Assembly (NCBI GenBank): GCA_050291465.1 | Contig: JBNKJV010000003.1 | Location: 62,001-126,000, forward strand | DNA: 64,000 bases | Source of the DNA: CBFDBF01 sp050291465 | GTDB lineage: Bacteria > Pseudomonadota > Gammaproteobacteria > Chromatiales > Chromatiaceae | Reading direction: 5' to 3' | Shown: in pieces, positions 63,128 to 64,000 of the stretch | Layout: the number at the start of each line of letters is the position of its first letter | Position numbering within the stretch: the first letter of the stretch is position 1 | Notes under the pieces: model-generated | Databases searched by the model: none | The model's input: only the letters and a program-made list of their open reading frames with translations | Told to the model about the DNA's origin: nothing | Program-made: the position numbers and the translations under genes

Positions 63128-64000
63128 ATGAAGATATGGCTGCCCACAATCAAAACCGGCAGCGGCACCGATGTCTTTACCCGGCAGCTGGCCAACGGAC
63201 TCATGGCGCGGGGCATCGACCCCACGATTACCTGGTTTCCGCACATCCTCGAACTGGCACCTTCATTACTAAAAGGGGTATCACCACCGCAGGGTGCGAA
63301 TATCATCCATACAAACAGCTGGCATGGTTTTGCCTTTGCACGGACCGGCATCCCCATGGTGACCACTGTTCACCACTGCGTGCACGATATCGGCTATGCA
63401 CCCTATCGCAGCTTAATGCAGTCAATCTACCACAAAACACGTATCTACAGGCACGAAAGACGCAGTTTTGCTCTTTCGGAGGCAGTCGTTGCCGACAGCC
63501 ATTTTACCGCCGCGAGGGTTATGGAGGCCTTCCCCCACACCCATCCAATGGTTATATATGCGGGAGTGGATCACGAATTCTTTAAACCGGGCCATGCTCC
63601 GAATACGAAGGACGGCCCTTTCAGGCTGTTATATGTCGGCAATCCCACCCGCCGCAAAGGGTTCGATCTGCTCGTCCCCATTATGGAGCGTCTCGGAAAA
63701 GGTTTTGAACTCAGCATTACCAGCGGCCTGCGGGGCGGAAAATCGCCGGGCGCGCCTAATATAGAATCGCTGGGCAGACTGGACGACGGGGCTTTGCTGA
63801 AAGCTTATCAGGACTGCGACGCACTGTTGTTCCCTTCCCGGTACGAGGGATTCGGGTATGTGGTATGCGAGGCCATGGCCTGTGGCAAACCGGTAGTCAC
63901 CAGCAACAACAGCGCCCTGGCCGAGGTGGTAAATGACGGGGAGACCGGCTTCCTTTGCCCCACAGGCGATATTGACGCATATTGTCGGGCGATAAGGAAC
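63128..64000 (+). CDS. Family 4 glycosyltransferase, partial at the window end
   Basis: At least 291 codons, open to the last base of the window. ATG 63128 gives MKIWLPTIKTGSGTDVFTRQLANGL; the N-domain includes HTNSWHGFAFARTGIP and TTVHHCVHD. The C-domain has YVGNPTRRKGFDLL and E-x7-E (EGFGYVVCE near 243). Divergent from the other GT4 gene with 12 bp between starts, so the two share a promoter region. Full length cannot be seen. Confidence 0.9.
   Translation, partial: MKIWLPTIKTGSGTDVFTRQLANGLMARGIDPTITWFPHILELAPSLLKGVSPPQGANIIHTNSWHGFAFARTGIPMVTTVHHCVHDIGYAPYRSLMQSIYHKTRIYRHERRSFALSEAVVADSHFTAARVMEAFPHTHPMVIYAGVDHEFFKPGHAPNTKDGPFRLLYVGNPTRRKGFDLLVPIMERLGKGFELSITSGLRGGKSPGAPNIESLGRLDDGALLKAYQDCDALLFPSRYEGFGYVVCEAMACGKPVVTSNNSALAEVVNDGETGFLCPTGDIDAYCRAIRN

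Overview
The window looks like a chromosomal segment of a gammaproteobacterium. Evidence: the clpB...pgeF-rluD-bamD order, ptsP next to rppH, a GlnB almost identical in motif to the enterobacterial protein, a PP0621-type zinc-ribbon gene next to pilS-pilR and a class IVa pilin, and an E. coli-type LexA box. Base composition is fairly GC-rich with AT-richer islands. An aerobic or sulfur-type environmental lineage (Chromatiales-like) fits the gene mix, but that is inference. No rRNA, tRNA or CRISPR array was seen.

Layout. 1-7.1 kb: acetate module (cation/acetate symporter, CNMP-CBS-DUF294 nucleotidyltransferase, DnaQ-like exonuclease, small membrane-anchored protein, acs). 7.3-15.5 kb: accessory stretch of small membrane or secreted unknowns, a GFA/CENP-V enzyme, a LemA + DUF2207 pair and a GNAT/FemAB-like protein; the first two genes are AT-rich and have integron attC-like sequences. 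15.7-19.5 kb: periplasmic MsrA, then lexA-imuA-imuB on the minus strand with a perfect LexA box. 19.6-22.7 kb: ABC-2 exporter and a diguanylate cyclase. 22.7-30.3 kb: ptsP-rppH, a HAD phosphatase, an ECF sigma/anti-sigma pair, a secreted serine hydrolase and a small secreted protein. 30.6-42.2 kb: housekeeping block (clpB with a sigma-32-type promoter, acyltransferase, def, ACT-domain regulator, pgeF, rluD, bamD, glnB, nadE, sucCD).

42.2-53.7 kb is a type IV pilus region: PP0621-like gene, pilS, pilR, a membrane GT-C-like protein, pilA behind a textbook sigma-54 promoter, two tandem TMTC/TfpW-like membrane proteins with TPR-like tails, and a DPM1-like family 2 glycosyltransferase. I read this as a pilin glycosylation module: the GT2 would charge a polyprenyl phosphate and the GT-C enzymes would transfer the sugar to pilin. 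53.9-64 kb is a surface-glycan locus: winged-helix regulator, ABC flippase, nucleotidyltransferase, methyltransferase, two unknown proteins, two tandem Gmd-family enzymes and two divergent family 4 glycosyltransferases, the last cut by the window end.

The most unusual object is a 440-bp unit between pilS and pilR (44234-44673): one gene for a GxxExxY-family protein with a PD-(D/E)xK-like core, bracketed by 29-bp inverted repeats that match at 28 of 29 positions and touch the start codon on one side. Gene-less palindromes made of the same CGCRGAG units lie at 30446-30530 and 35105-35196, suggesting a dispersed family of which this is the gene-carrying copy. Two other dispersed repeat families are also present.
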